This document shows, one piece after another, positions 1 through 10,600 of a DNA stretch of 64,000 nt. Below the pieces are notes generated by a model. It made no database searches and had not been told where the DNA came from. It was given only the letters and a program-made list of their open reading frames with translations. The translations under genes were made by a program, and so were the position numbers. Position 1 is the stretch's first letter. Each line of letters begins with the position of its first letter. The DNA is from Oscarella lobularis. Lineage: Eukaryota > Porifera > Homoscleromorpha > Homosclerophorida > Oscarellidae. Location of the stretch: contig NC_089175.1 of the NCBI RefSeq assembly GCF_947507565.1, positions 62,001 to 126,000 of the forward strand. Reading direction: 5' to 3'.

Positions 1-96
1 GCCAACAATCGATTTTGTTTGATCGATTGTCATTTTAGACTCGTTTTGATCGAAGCACTCGATTCGATTCTCTCGAACCGTTTCTCCTCTTCGAAA

Positions 97-2568
97 ATGT
101 CATCCGCGTGTCCGTCATCTCGATATGGACACGTTGCCGCCGTGATCAATGATGAAATGCTTGTGTGGGGAGGAGGAGCGGTGAGAGAATCGACGGGAGA
201 TCTTTACTTGTGTTCTCCCGATTTGATGGAGTGCTTCAATCTGTTGACAAGTCAATGGAATAAACGACGAGCAACATCCAACAGCCCATCCGACCTTCCT
301 CATCCATGTCTCTTCGCACGAATCGGTGTCGTCCAAAATCAGGACATTTATCAATTTGGTGGTTTCTACTTCTCGTCTGATCAGGGCCGTCCTGTCTATT
401 CGAACGATGTTCACAAATTGGATGGATTGACGTTGGAATGGCAACGAATCCATTCCAATGACCAATCAACGCCCAGCGCGAGGAGGAGAAATGGAATGTG
501 CGTGTTAGGGAAGAAAGGAGACGAACATCTCGTCATGATGGGCGGAATAGGAACAAAGATTGTTTCACCAATACCAGACGGATCTCAATTCATTCCTTCT
601 TCAAAATATCCTGGCATGGGGTGGAACAATGAAATTTGGTTATTTTGCATCCGAAAGAGTGAGTGACGTGTAAAATTATTTTGAATTGAATGTAGACATT
701 TGTTTGAAGGGAATTGGATTCCAGCTCAATGCACAGGAAAAAAACCACATCCTCGATCAGGACATTCATTCACTAAAGTTGATATCAATCGAGCCATTCT
801 CATTAGCGGTGGTCCTGAAAGAGTGTTGAATGATGCTTTTCTGTTCATGTTCAGTTCACTGGTAATGAGATAGGTTTATTATTAATTAATTAATGTGATT
901 TATATGCGTAGGAGTGGATTGAAATGAAATTGGATGATTCTCTCATTCCTCGATGGTTCCATTCGACGGTTGTTGTTGATATTCCCACATTAGGGGGGCC
1001 AGTTGCTTTTCTCTTGTGGGGATATGGGAAAGACGGGTTTCCTGTGTCTCTGGCCCAAATGATTCTAATTGACTCCCAAAAGTGCAAAAAGGTAATTGAA
1101 ATATTTTCATATGACATTCTACGATGACAAAGTTCATTTGACAGATCTCAATATCAGATGAGCCAATTCCAACAGGGTTCCAATCAGTCTGCTCTATTGT
1201 TAGAAGAGGTCTTCTCTTTATTCTGCGATATGGAGGATCACCCTATAAATGGAGCGAGAGCAAACCAGGAGCGCTTTTAGACATTTTGAAATATGGTAAA
1301 TAATTTTTATAATATTTTTAGCCTAATTTTATTGATTGCATAGATTTAAAAAGTGTTGGTGAGAAACTCCTCCGTCACAATTTGAGCGAACCGATTGAAC
1401 ACGAAATTTCAAAATCCGACGAGCATGCGCAGAAGATGACCGAGGTTTTAATTATGTGTGCAAGCCGCGGGTCATTAGCATAATTAATTTAGGAACCACT
1501 TTCGGATCCGTCTCTTCAAATCGACCGACAGGATCTCGTCTATGATGAGGCTGACGATTGCATTGGCGAAGGAAGCTTTGGCGATGTATTCAAAGCGACG
1601 CTGAAGAAAGACGGAAAAGAGATCACCGTCGCCGTCAAAGTTTTTTCCGATATACGAAGAAAATCAGAAAGGTGTTTAGCTGATACCGAGTTTTTCTGAT
1701 GGGATATTGTTTTTATTTCGCAGGGAATTGTTCGAGAAGGAGGCATCTGTGCTACTCCGAATTGAACGAAATCCGTTCATTGTTCGTCTGATCGGCGTTT
1801 GCACTGCTCACAGATTCCACGCTCTCGTAACAGAGTTCGTGAGCGGAGGAGATCTGTCTTGTCTTCTCAAGTCAGACGAAGAAGCGATTGAGAAGTGGGA
1901 AACGCGAGTCATTTTTGCGAAGCAAATTGCTAAGGGGATGCTTCATCTCCACTCCAATCATCCACCAGTGATTCACTACGACTTGAAAGCGGAGAACGTC
2001 TTGGTCGAGCGCATTCCAGACGAAAGAGAAGATCAATTTATATGCAAGGTAGATTAAAAATCAAATAAGAATAATAATTTAGTCAATATTATTTCAGGTT
2101 GCTGATTTTGGACTTTCAAAAGTGTCTGGCGTCAGTTCGATTACCATAGTTCGCCAAACGGATTCCTCTCCGTCTGGCACAGTCACTCACATTGCTCCGG
2201 AGCGATATTCCCGTCGTCCGTACGGCGCCGGAGACGACGACGTCGTGAGAAAAGTTTTGGCGAAAAAATCTGACGTCTATAGCTACGGAGTTTTGCTCTG
2301 GGAAATACGAGAAAGGAAGCATCCCTATCAAGGTCAAGTGATTGTTTTCATTGGCCTTGCGTACTACTGTAGTTATTTACGTTTAGGTACGGATAGAGAT
2401 ACTATTCGCTATCTTGTCAGAACTGGAGAGAAACTTCCTGAAGGCGAAGCACTCAATGTTCCGCCGTTCTTCGACGATCTCATGACGAAATGCACACAAT
2501 TCGATCCCCAGAATCGACCAATGTTCGACGACATCATACTCACGCTAACCGAAAACGAATCTGATTGA
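97..2568 (+). CDS. Kelch-repeat / protein kinase fusion protein
   Basis: The multi-exon gene starts at the ATG at 97 and stops at 2566-2568. Exon 1 ends at 658 (AGA|GTGAGT), and the others have clear GT-AG borders. The N-terminal ~450 residues carry kelch-type blades, for example RYGHVAAVINDEMLVWGGG and PRSGHSFTKVDINRAILISGG. The C-terminal ~300 residues are a tyrosine-kinase-like/TKL catalytic domain. It has a glycine loop GEGSFGDVF, the VAVK lysine, a catalytic loop HYDLKAEN, DFG (VADFGLSK), an APE-like segment (IAPERYSRRPYG) and SDVYSYGVLLWEI. The catalytic Asp and Asn are present, but the Arg of HRD is Tyr. There is no signal peptide or membrane segment, so it is probably a cytosolic kinase with a kelch protein-binding module. 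Its substrate is unknown. The domains are certain by motif; the family name is not. Confidence 0.85.
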
Positions 2569-2833
2569 GAACCATAGCTTGTACCCTTTCTCCCTATGAC
2601 ATAGTCTTTTACTTCACTTTTGGATTACCCCTACGTTTTTATGAATATTTGCACTTTGGTAATTGATTTAGCATCTCCTAGATTAATTTTTCTGTAGTGC
2701 AACCGACTCTCGCTGAAACAGATCGATGGACGGGAGAAAGAGAGACTGAAAGACGTGAAGGGGAGATATACACGACGGCCACACGCTCAATTTGCTCATA
2801 TTTTATTTCCACAGACGCATGCAGTACAAAAAT

Positions 2834-3093
2834 CATTCTACCGAAAATCTAACGTGTCCCATGGCCTTTCTTCTCTCCTTTTGTCTTCGTCCACCATTTT
2901 TCTTCGGCGCGCGACCTAAAAAAACGGTATTAGTCACTGTAAAATAATCGTTGTACGTACCTTTTGGTTTGCGTCCGTATTAGCGTAACCCAGGCTACAC
3001 CGCGCGGAGGTTCGGACGCTTCGTAGCCCAGGGAAGTCTTCGCAAAGCGATGACTCCCTTCCAAAAAGTGAGGGCGAGTTGCGACCTCATAGG
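2834..3093 (-). other. Minus-strand intron signature and possible 3' exons of an unrecognised transcript
   Basis: On the minus strand a 45-nt intron is visible at 2960-2916: donor AAAAG|GTACGT, a CTAAT branch-like site and acceptor TTTTTTTAG|GTCGC. Reading across it, one frame stays open from about 3093, through the end of the GC-rich block, to a TAG near 2842. It would end ...GYANTDANQK then VARRRKMVDEDKREE. Another frame of the last exon gives a very basic tail, GRAPKKNGGRRQKERRK, but it meets a stop just upstream of the donor. I recognise no protein. The intron suggests a minus-strand transcript converging on the kinase gene; its coding status is open. Confidence 0.3.
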
Positions 3094-3612
3094 CCACCCC
3101 ACCAGTACCCGCCTGGACGCTAGAAACGGCCCCTTATACCGAATCCCCGGCGCGCTGGTATCAAACCCTTCGGTATGTGGAAATAAAGAAGAACCGGGGC
3201 TTGCGGAGTGGAGAGCGGCTGACCACAGTTTGTAGGAGTCAACAGAAAAGACGTGCAATGCCCAAATCGAATTCTCCTGAGCCAGATCATCCGCAATCTA
3301 ATCGTGCCAGTTGGTGAGAAAAGTGCCGGCAACCAGACCGCTTGCGACACCCCCTCCGAGCCGTGCCCACTCTGCCTAACGCAGGCCGTGCTCGTTTGGC
3401 AACAATAAGACATATAAGCGATCATTATGCTCAGTGCGTGAACCGAGGCCGAAGCCCCCCATCGCCCTGCTTAGAGGCTCCGGCACGGGATTAATCCGTG
3501 GGCCACGCTGATCCGACGATCCAGACTGCCTTTTGTCAAAGCTCCCGAGCCAGTCCGTCAAGGATGAGACGCAGATTGCTCCGCGCCGCACCCACCCTAG
3601 GCCTCAACTGAA
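2985..3612. other. GC-rich, hairpin-rich block of unknown nature
   Basis: About 620 bp is clearly more GC-rich than the flanks and has no convincing long ORF or splice structure of its own. It holds several strong inverted repeats: GGCTAC...GTAGCC around 2993-3032, a bulged stem GGGAAGTCTTCGC...GCGATGACTCCC around 3029-3056, and CACGG...CCGTG around 3483-3500. It could be a structured RNA, an inserted repeat or retroelement fragment, or transferred DNA. I could not match it to rRNA, SRP, RNase P/MRP or snRNA sequences that I know. No target-site duplication is obvious. Confidence 0.35.
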
Positions 3613-3801
3613 GGAGAATCGGTGTGCGCTTTGCTTTTGAACGCCGTCAGCCCCGCCCAGCGCGTTCATTGGTTCGTTGCGATCACGTGGGGGTCGTCTA
3701 GCGCTCTCGTTGGCTCTTTCGATTAGGTGCGAATTTTCAATACCGTTAGACTCCGGAAGTTGCAACATAATCGTAGTCAGCATTTCTATTTTTGGCAGGA
3801 A

Positions 3802-4239
3802 ATGATGCAAGATTTCACGCTTCGAGTTCAAGATGGCGTACAATGCCTCGTGGTCGCCGTCCTTCTTTTTCACGGTTTCATCTTGCATTTCGAGTCGATT
3901 ATCGCAGATTGCCTTTTCGCCGACGCTGTCGTCGAACGCCCGTACATCGAGGAACAAACACGTGATCCAAAGAAGAACGAAGCGTCGTGTAGACGAAGAA
4001 ATCGACCGTTTTCGGCGACGATGACGGCGTGGGAGCCGACAACGAATGCAAAATACGGCGTCGGTAAGCGTACGGGCGATCGGGAGCCCGTTTTCGCGAC
4101 GAAAAAGACGATTTCTTGAATCTTCACCCGCACGTCGCCGATCACATCCGTCTCGTTTTTTTTTGCAGTGATCTACAACTCTGAAGCGCGATGCGATCGA
4201 TATGTCACGCTCAAGTTCGGAGTAACCGTCAAATATTGA
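3802..4239 (+). CDS. Weak two-exon gene, unrecognised small protein
   Basis: A plausible spliced plus-strand model has an acceptor at 3797-3798 (TTTTTGGCAG), exon 3799-4063, a strong intron 4064-4168 (GTAAGCG...TTTTTTTTGCAG) and an exon to the TGA at 4237-4239. It gives about 110 residues from the ATG at 3802. The product has a hydrophobic stretch (VQCLVVAVLLFHGFILHF), then a charged middle, and ends ...CDRYVTLKFGVTVKY. No family is recognised. Just after it, 4261-4276 forms a perfect-looking hairpin (GTTCCCCAAAGGGGAC). A different plus frame starts in a good Kozak context at 3833, and a 227-codon open frame lies on the minus strand, so even the strand is not certain. Confidence 0.25.
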
Positions 4240-4775
4240 AACAGTGCGGCAGTAGGCTTTGTGTTCCCCAAAGGGGACCTCACCCAATTATTTATGTAAC
4301 ATTGTTTGTGTTTTGTAGCCAATTAGAAGCAGTTGTGAGTCATTAGGGAAGTGACGTCAGTCTTGAGAGAATGGGGTTTCGTTTGGAAAAACGCCTATTT
4401 GGTGAGAATTTGCAACATTGCTAATAGATCAACAACGGATTAGCGGGGGTTATAGAATGGAGATATGAAGATTTTGGGCGAATTAGAAACGCTATTCTCA
4501 ATTTACTCAAAAAAGGTTTTGTCCTTGGCGTCGTCAAGGCAGCGGGAACCACGTGGTCATTACTTAGTGGTTGCAAACGTCGGCAAAGAAGTCTGACATT
4601 TGCTTTTCAATTTACAATCGCAGGGAGGGACATATAATAAGTCTTTTAGTGAGAATTATATTGTGACTAAGCGAAGCGAATCCTTCATAAAACATAAAGA
4701 AAAAGAAGATATTCCAATAAAAAAAACCAACCATTCAGCAGCAGCAGCAGCAGCAGCACATACAAAACTTAAAGT
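4240..4775. other. Intergenic/3' region with a short CAG tract
   Basis: I see no gene here. The stretch is AT-leaning, with a (CAG)n tract at about 4736-4757 next to the end of the glutaminase gene, and A-rich sequence containing AATAAA-like words near 4714 on the plus strand. It probably holds 3' UTR of the gene to the right and downstream sequence of the weak gene to the left. Confidence 0.4.
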
Positions 4776-7243
4776 CTAATCGTTCTTCTTCTTCTTTCCT
4801 AGAGCGGCGTCGTCCATAAAGAGTTTGGCGAAGAGAGCTCCCACTTGAGCTCTCGCTTGAAATTTTATCTGCGTTCCGTTGAGAGCGTCATAAAAATCGG
4901 TGAGAGGAACGCGTTGTGGCGTCTGTTGAATCCAATTGACGAGACGATTGAAGAGATCATAGTGAACGGTCTGATTTGCAAAGGAACCAACCCAGCCCGT
5001 CCATCCGAGATTGGCCCACGTTCCACGACTGTCAAGCGGCCAGCCGTACTCCTTCAAATGACGATTATACTCGGCAATCTCCTTATCGAACACGTCTTGT
5101 GGAAATAGGTTCGTTTGCAACAGTTTGTCCCACATCAAGTTGAATTTCAATGACCACGTGCCGCTTTGATCGTAGGCGAGACGATAGTGATCTCCGTCGT
5201 CGGCTTTTTTCATCCAAATGCCCGAATAGTTCCTAGCGATCTTAGAAAGAGAAGCGACAGTGAGTTCGTATCATTCATTCACACGAGCGACGCAACGTAA
5301 CGTCATGTGAGAACTCGTCTCTTGTGATTAGTCACTTGCCTTTGTGACGTCACGTTACGTCGCTAATGTGAGTCTCTTACCGACATGTAGTGCTCATGAC
5401 AGGGATCGTAGCCGCCCAATTTGCACATTTGCGCAAACGCTGCAATGGCTATAATAGCCTTGGCGGCAAGATTAACATTGTGCGCAAGCGGACCCTCGAA
5501 ATCGTCCGTACTGAGCTGCTTGGCCGGATCGAGTCCATTATCCACCAAATAATCAGCATATCTAAATAACAAAAATCAACTAAGGAACACAATACAGCTA
5601 AACGTATTCCTACCGAGTAAGAAGCGCATAATACTCATTGAAAATAGTCGTATCGTTTTTCTGAATAACGACAGAGGCGAGCAACAACAAAACGTCGCCC
5701 GTCATTTCAACCGGCATCGGTTCGCATCGATTCTCTTCCCAGCACTGAAGCTCGGCATTGGGATACTCTCCCAAGAAGTGAGGACTATACGACTCCGTCC
5801 ACGAGATATTCCGCGGAAACGGGGCGGAAGCGTCCACGTACGTCTCATTGTTAGCAAACATGAGAATGGGATGAAGAAAAGCCGGAATCAAGTCGGCGTT
5901 CAAGTAGAGAAACAACGGCGCCAGCGGAAAATTATCATCGATTGTTCCCGTATCGCCCGAGCTGAAGCATCCCTTGACAAAGAGAAAGGGTTGCGACGCT
6001 TTTTTCGTCTTCAAAGCGTCGTCGTACCAAACCAATTTGTTGGAGCCGAGCGCTTGCCGATAGGCGAGACTCGCCATCGTCGCGTAATTAATTCCGCCAA
6101 CGCTGATCAATCGATCAACAAGAACTTCATCGAATTCTCGCGCTTGAAGACTTCGAAGGATATAATTGATGTGAGCGTCGCGAAGAATGTCGTCGATCTT
6201 GGCTCCATTGCGACGCCAATACGCCTGAAGAACGGCACCGAAATATCCAATCGACGCGGGACTATCATCATAAGCGACAATAAAATGATGACTCGCACTA
6301 GCGACGGGTTTCGCCTTGACAACGAATTCATCAGTCGCCGCGACGAGTGCCGGCAAAACGGTGCCGTCGTCGCAATCCCCGCACGTCACGTGCTGACCGG
6401 AAGCGGTCGTGCACGCCGCTTGGCCCGTCGCCGGCGCATCGACTTTAGGCAGACGACCGGAGACGGCGAACTCGTTTCGCGCTTCGACGGCGTTTCCCAA
6501 CCACGAGAGCATGGGAGCACCTCCGGGGCCGCCTTGTCCGAACGCCAAGTGAGCGTAGCCCCAGTCAATGCGAACGTCATCACCGACTTTTTTCAAGACG
6601 GGTTGCGGCGATTTCGTGCCAATTCGAAGGTCCGTCAGTTCGCCAATCGTCTGACGAAACGATTCGACACCTTCATCATCCGTATCTACAGCCAATTGGG
6701 CGGTGACGTCAAAATAGATTTGAACCGTATGTTCGACGCCGTCCAATGACGAAATATCGTACTCGACGTAAGTGACGGGTTTGAAGGAGTCGAGATCATT
6801 GACAAATTTGGGCGTGACGAAGGTGAGATTCAATTGGAGGCCGGCACCGACGTAGTGATAGCGCGTGCGCGTCGGATAGACTTGCGCGTAGCCCGACTGA
6901 AGAAGTGGACTGACCGAAGTTCGCTTTCCAATGCACGGTGCGCCGATTAGACGATAGGGAACGCCGTCGACGCGCACCGCCGAGAAGATCGATTGGATTT
7001 TACCTGTCCAATGAACTGTCCAGTTCGTCGTTAAATCGTCGCCTGGAGACCAGATTGAAAAGTAGGGATCGTGGACGATTAGGGGAACAGATGGAACGCG
7101 AATGCCTGGAAGGGGGAGGGGTTGGCAGTCTAAAGCAACGAGCTATGGTAAGTTCGTAGAATAGACCGGCGCGCGGTAGGCCTACTTCCGTACGCTGGCC
7201 ACGAAAGAAGACGAACAAGGACGGCGAGTAGCGCAACCTTCAT
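4776..7243 (-). CDS. Secreted GtaA-like glutaminase (DUF5127/DUF4965/DUF1793 type)
   Basis: There are four exons on the minus strand: 7243-7186, 7105-5614, 5561-5381 and 5240-4776, giving about 731 residues. Exon 1 encodes a signal peptide (MKVALLAVLVRLLSWPAYG) and joins in phase to SIRVPSVPLIVHDPYFSIWS, the typical start of this family. The middle carries the family blocks (WGYAHLAF, DNFPLAPLFLYLN, PHFLGEYPNA). The C-terminal block DGDHYRLAYDQSGTWSLKFN and RGTWANLGWTGW matches fungal glutaminase A and related proteins. The expected role is extracellular hydrolysis of glutamine to glutamate and ammonia. The family is best known from fungi and other microbes, so its presence in an animal is notable, but the gene has host-type introns. 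The start was chosen for the signal peptide and phase match. The enzymatic specificity is inferred from the family. Confidence 0.85.
5275..5374. mobile_element. MITE-like element, copy 1 (in glutaminase intron 3)
   Basis: The termini are inverted: CATTCACACGAGCGACG plus CGTAACGT on the left, and ACGTTACGTCGCTAATGTGAG on the right. The inner part (ACTTGCCTTTGTGACGTCAC) is shared with the copies at 40408-40530 and 42284-42392. It is about 100 bp with no coding capacity and lies inside the 140-nt intron 5241-5380. Confidence 0.75.
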
Positions 7244-7605
7244 GTTTTCATCACGTGATTTCTGAGCATGCACAGTGGAAAAATTAAAAGTACAGGTACT
7301 CTTCGAATTTTTCCGGAGAATAGACTAAAGTACTACAGTACTAATTTTTCTTTAGGATCTATATCGCGACACGTGTTCGTTATTTCCTTCCGGGTTCGTA
7401 GAAGAGTGAGTTCCCGGCTTCAATCGTACCCACCTCGACATAAGGGGGCCTTACGACGTCAAGAAAGCGAACGTAAATAGTTTCCTCGTGCTTTCGTATT
7501 GCTCCAGCAAACAAAACGCGGAATAACGTCCGCTGCAACTTGTCGAATAAGAGAAAAGACCCTATCGACGCACGGAACGCCGCCAATTCGCTTCGCCACT
7601 CCGTC
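7244..7605. promoter_or_regulatory. Divergent promoter region, glutaminase / ARAP
   Basis: The 362 bp between the two divergent start codons must hold both 5' UTRs and promoters unless there are upstream non-coding exons. CACGTG E-box words occur at about 7252 and 7370. No TATA box is convincing. Confidence 0.4.
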
Positions 7606-10600
7606 ATGGCTTCGGAGTTGGACGCCGTGCTCTCGTGGCTGACGAACGAAGCAAAACTGGAGCGCTACTTCGCCAATTTCGCCAATGCGGGCTACACGAA
7701 TCTCTCCATGTGCCGAAATCTCGACGACGAAACGCTCACGACGCTCGGCATCACGTTGCCCGGCCATCGCAAACGTCTTCTCATCTATTCGCGCAAGCTC
7801 GCCGAAGCGCTTCTCATCGAGGCCCCGATCGAGGAACAGGGACAACCCGATTCGCTACCGTCGTCCGTCGCGCCGCCGCAACTTCCGCCAAAGAAAAGCA
7901 AATCGGCGCCAGCGTTCGATCAGCTAAGTAAAATCGAACCCAAGCCTCCAACGCGAGGCGCGTCGCAACGGAGAAGAACTCCGACTCCGACTCCGCCCCC
8001 AGGCGGCGGCGGCGGAAACGGCGGAATAGACCTACCTCCACCATTGCCACCGAAAGATGACGATTTTGACGAAAATGCTCCCTTGCCACCGTTGCCGCCA
8101 CCCAAGAACGAATCCGTCGCCGCCGCCGCCGCCGCCGCTCCTGGGCCAGTGGAAAAACCCGTTCCGGCACCGAGACTCAAGACTGGAAGTGGCTCTGGAG
8201 TGAGGCCAACGCCTAAGCCTCGCACACGACGTCCTCCTCCTCCTGAAAATTCCGTCGCCGTCGCCGCCGCTCCAGTGGTGACCACGACGCCGCTGCCGGA
8301 AGCGGTGCCGTTGTCGCGTGCGGAAACGGGTCGAGTTTTTTCGGACATACTCAAGCATATTGGACCTCCGCAAGGGACGCCGCCGCCGCCGTCTTCGTCG
8401 TCGGAATCGGAAAAGGATTTGAGTCCTTTGCCTCCCGCTCTCCCACCCAAGAGTCGCGACGTGTCTCCAGCTGTCTTCAACGTCGCGACGGCGGGGGCGG
8501 CGGCGGCGGGGGGACGACCGCCTTATGCTCTCCTAGGTGATTCCAATTCTCTTTCTCCTTCTCCTTCTCCTACAATGAAGACAACAATGATGTCTCATCA
8601 ACCTCAATATGTATTTGGAGACACGTACAAGCAAACTCCGCCCTCTGACTACGATGTTCTCGAACCTAATCGCACAGAATCAGCAGATACGGAATATGAC
8701 GTCATTATGGGCCCTCATCATCATCAGCCACCTTCCTCATCAAAAAGAACAGAACTTCCTCCTTCTCAAAAAGAAGTTCTCGAAGACTATTCCTTAGTGG
8801 GTCAGCCCCTACCACCTCCTCGTTCTGAATACGATCACCTGAGTAATGCCATGACGACGACGACGATGACGAAAGTTGCTTCTCCGCCAACACCAGCAGC
8901 GGGCGAATATGCCGTCATCGGAGAGTCGCCTAGTTCAAGAAAAGCGACACTCGCGGCGGCGACGACGACGACGACAGTTGCTTCTCCGCCAACACCAGCA
9001 GCGGGCGAATATGCCCTCATTGGAGAGTCGCCTAGTTCAAGAAAAGCAACACTCGCGGCGGCGGCGACGACGACGACAGTTGCTTCTCCGCCAACACCAG
9101 CAGCAGGCGAATATGCCCTCATTGGAGAGTCGCCTAGTTCAAGAAAAGCAACACTCGCGGCGGCGGCGGCGGCAACGACGTCATCAACGGGACCAACTGA
9201 TGATTATTCTCTTGTCGGCGAAATGAACGTGGCATCGACTGCTAGTAGCTCTCATAATACTGTTAGTAGTAATAGTAGTAGTAGTCAGGCCCCATTTGGT
9301 CAATACGCCGTAATTGGTGGCGATGACTTCAATGACAATGGAGATGACTCTGCCTATGCAGTAGCATCCGATATCGTTGCACCACTTCAAGTAAGTATAC
9401 ACTTGAGAATTGCCTTTATTTATTTATTTATTTATTTATCTAAAGACGTCGTCCGAGCAAAAGGTTGTGCGAAGGATCATATCTGGTGCTCGGGTTAGAA
9501 TATAGATACATAGGCGTTTTACCTTTAAAGCTATCTACTTATTTTATAGATGGACGTGGCAGCAGCAGGATCTCGAGTTTCCGTTATTAGAGGAAAGGAA
9601 TCGGTAAGACGACCACGTGTTTCTCTGCAACGGAAATGGAATGCCTTTCCATTAGGGACATAAACACAAGGAAGGGAAACTTTATAAGCAGGGAGGGTGA
9701 GTTTAGTTCAATAGATATTAATTAATTCCTCCCGGAAGAGCCTTTTCCTTTAGAAAACAAGGAAACAAAGGTTGGAAACAACGATGGGTCATCTTCGATG
9801 GCTCAATGTTGAAATATTTCGAAAAGAGAGACGACAAAGTAACACCTATTCTCATTAATTGCCGAAAAAACGTCATTTTTTCCCTTAGGATAGCGATGCA
9901 AAGAACGTCATTCCAATCAAATCAATGCTGGACGTTCAATTTGTCTTTGAAGTAAAAAGAAACAGCAATATCTTACATATAAAAATATTGACGTGGATTT
10001 ACGCAGAAAGACGACAAAAAGCATCCGAATCGATTTATACTCAAAACTCCAAATCGAAATTTCATATTTTCGGCTGATTCACTTAGTAATAAGAAATCCT
10101 AGATTCGAACTCGCACAGAGTCACTAATTGAATTTTTTCCAGACGAATGTCAAGTCTGGTCTAGCACTTTAATGTACGCGATAATGAATTACAAAGTAAA
10201 CGGAAAAAAATCGACGAAATTTTCTCTATTTTAAATTAAATTCGTCCCATCTTAGCCCGTTCCTGGAGAAGAAAATCTCGATTCTCCAGACGGCGGAAAA
10301 ATGAGCGCACCTGACATGAAAGTAAGAAAAGAACCGATAAAAAAAGGCCACACGGATAAATTTCGGCGTTTCCCCAGGGCTGGTTGAAAAAGCAAGGACA
10401 CAATATGCTATCAGACTGGAGAAATCGTTACTTGGCACTAAAAGGCTCGACTCTTTGCTACTACAAATCCTATGACGTAACGAGAACCTTCTCTTTTCTC
10501 TTCCCTTCTATGATTATTCCCTTCTATGATTATTCTCCATAGCAATGGGTGAGCGACGCTCCTATTGATTCAATTCACATGCAGACGGCTAACGTGAAGC

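Noticed and set aside
3833-4024. 63-codon plus-strand frame starting in a good Kozak context (MAYNASWSPSFFF)
   Set aside because: It is short, unspliced, unrelated to known proteins and overlaps the spliced model in another frame. It could be a small ORF, but there is not enough to call it.
3604-4287. 227-codon minus-strand open frame with a hydrophobic segment (RFVLLWITCLFLDVRA)
   Set aside because: It has no ATG at its start and no family match. The plus strand shows a much better intron (4064-4168) across the same DNA, so it is kept only as a caution.
4200-4300. RNase P or U-type snRNA 3' end suggested by a hairpin followed by GGGGACCTCACCCAATT
   Set aside because: Only a short resemblance to the end of vertebrate RNase P RNA is seen. 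The other conserved RNase P regions could not be found upstream.
5778-6749. 323-codon plus-strand open frame
   Set aside because: It is the antisense shadow of the large glutaminase exon; it has no domain signal and an Arg-rich composition typical of reversed coding sequence.
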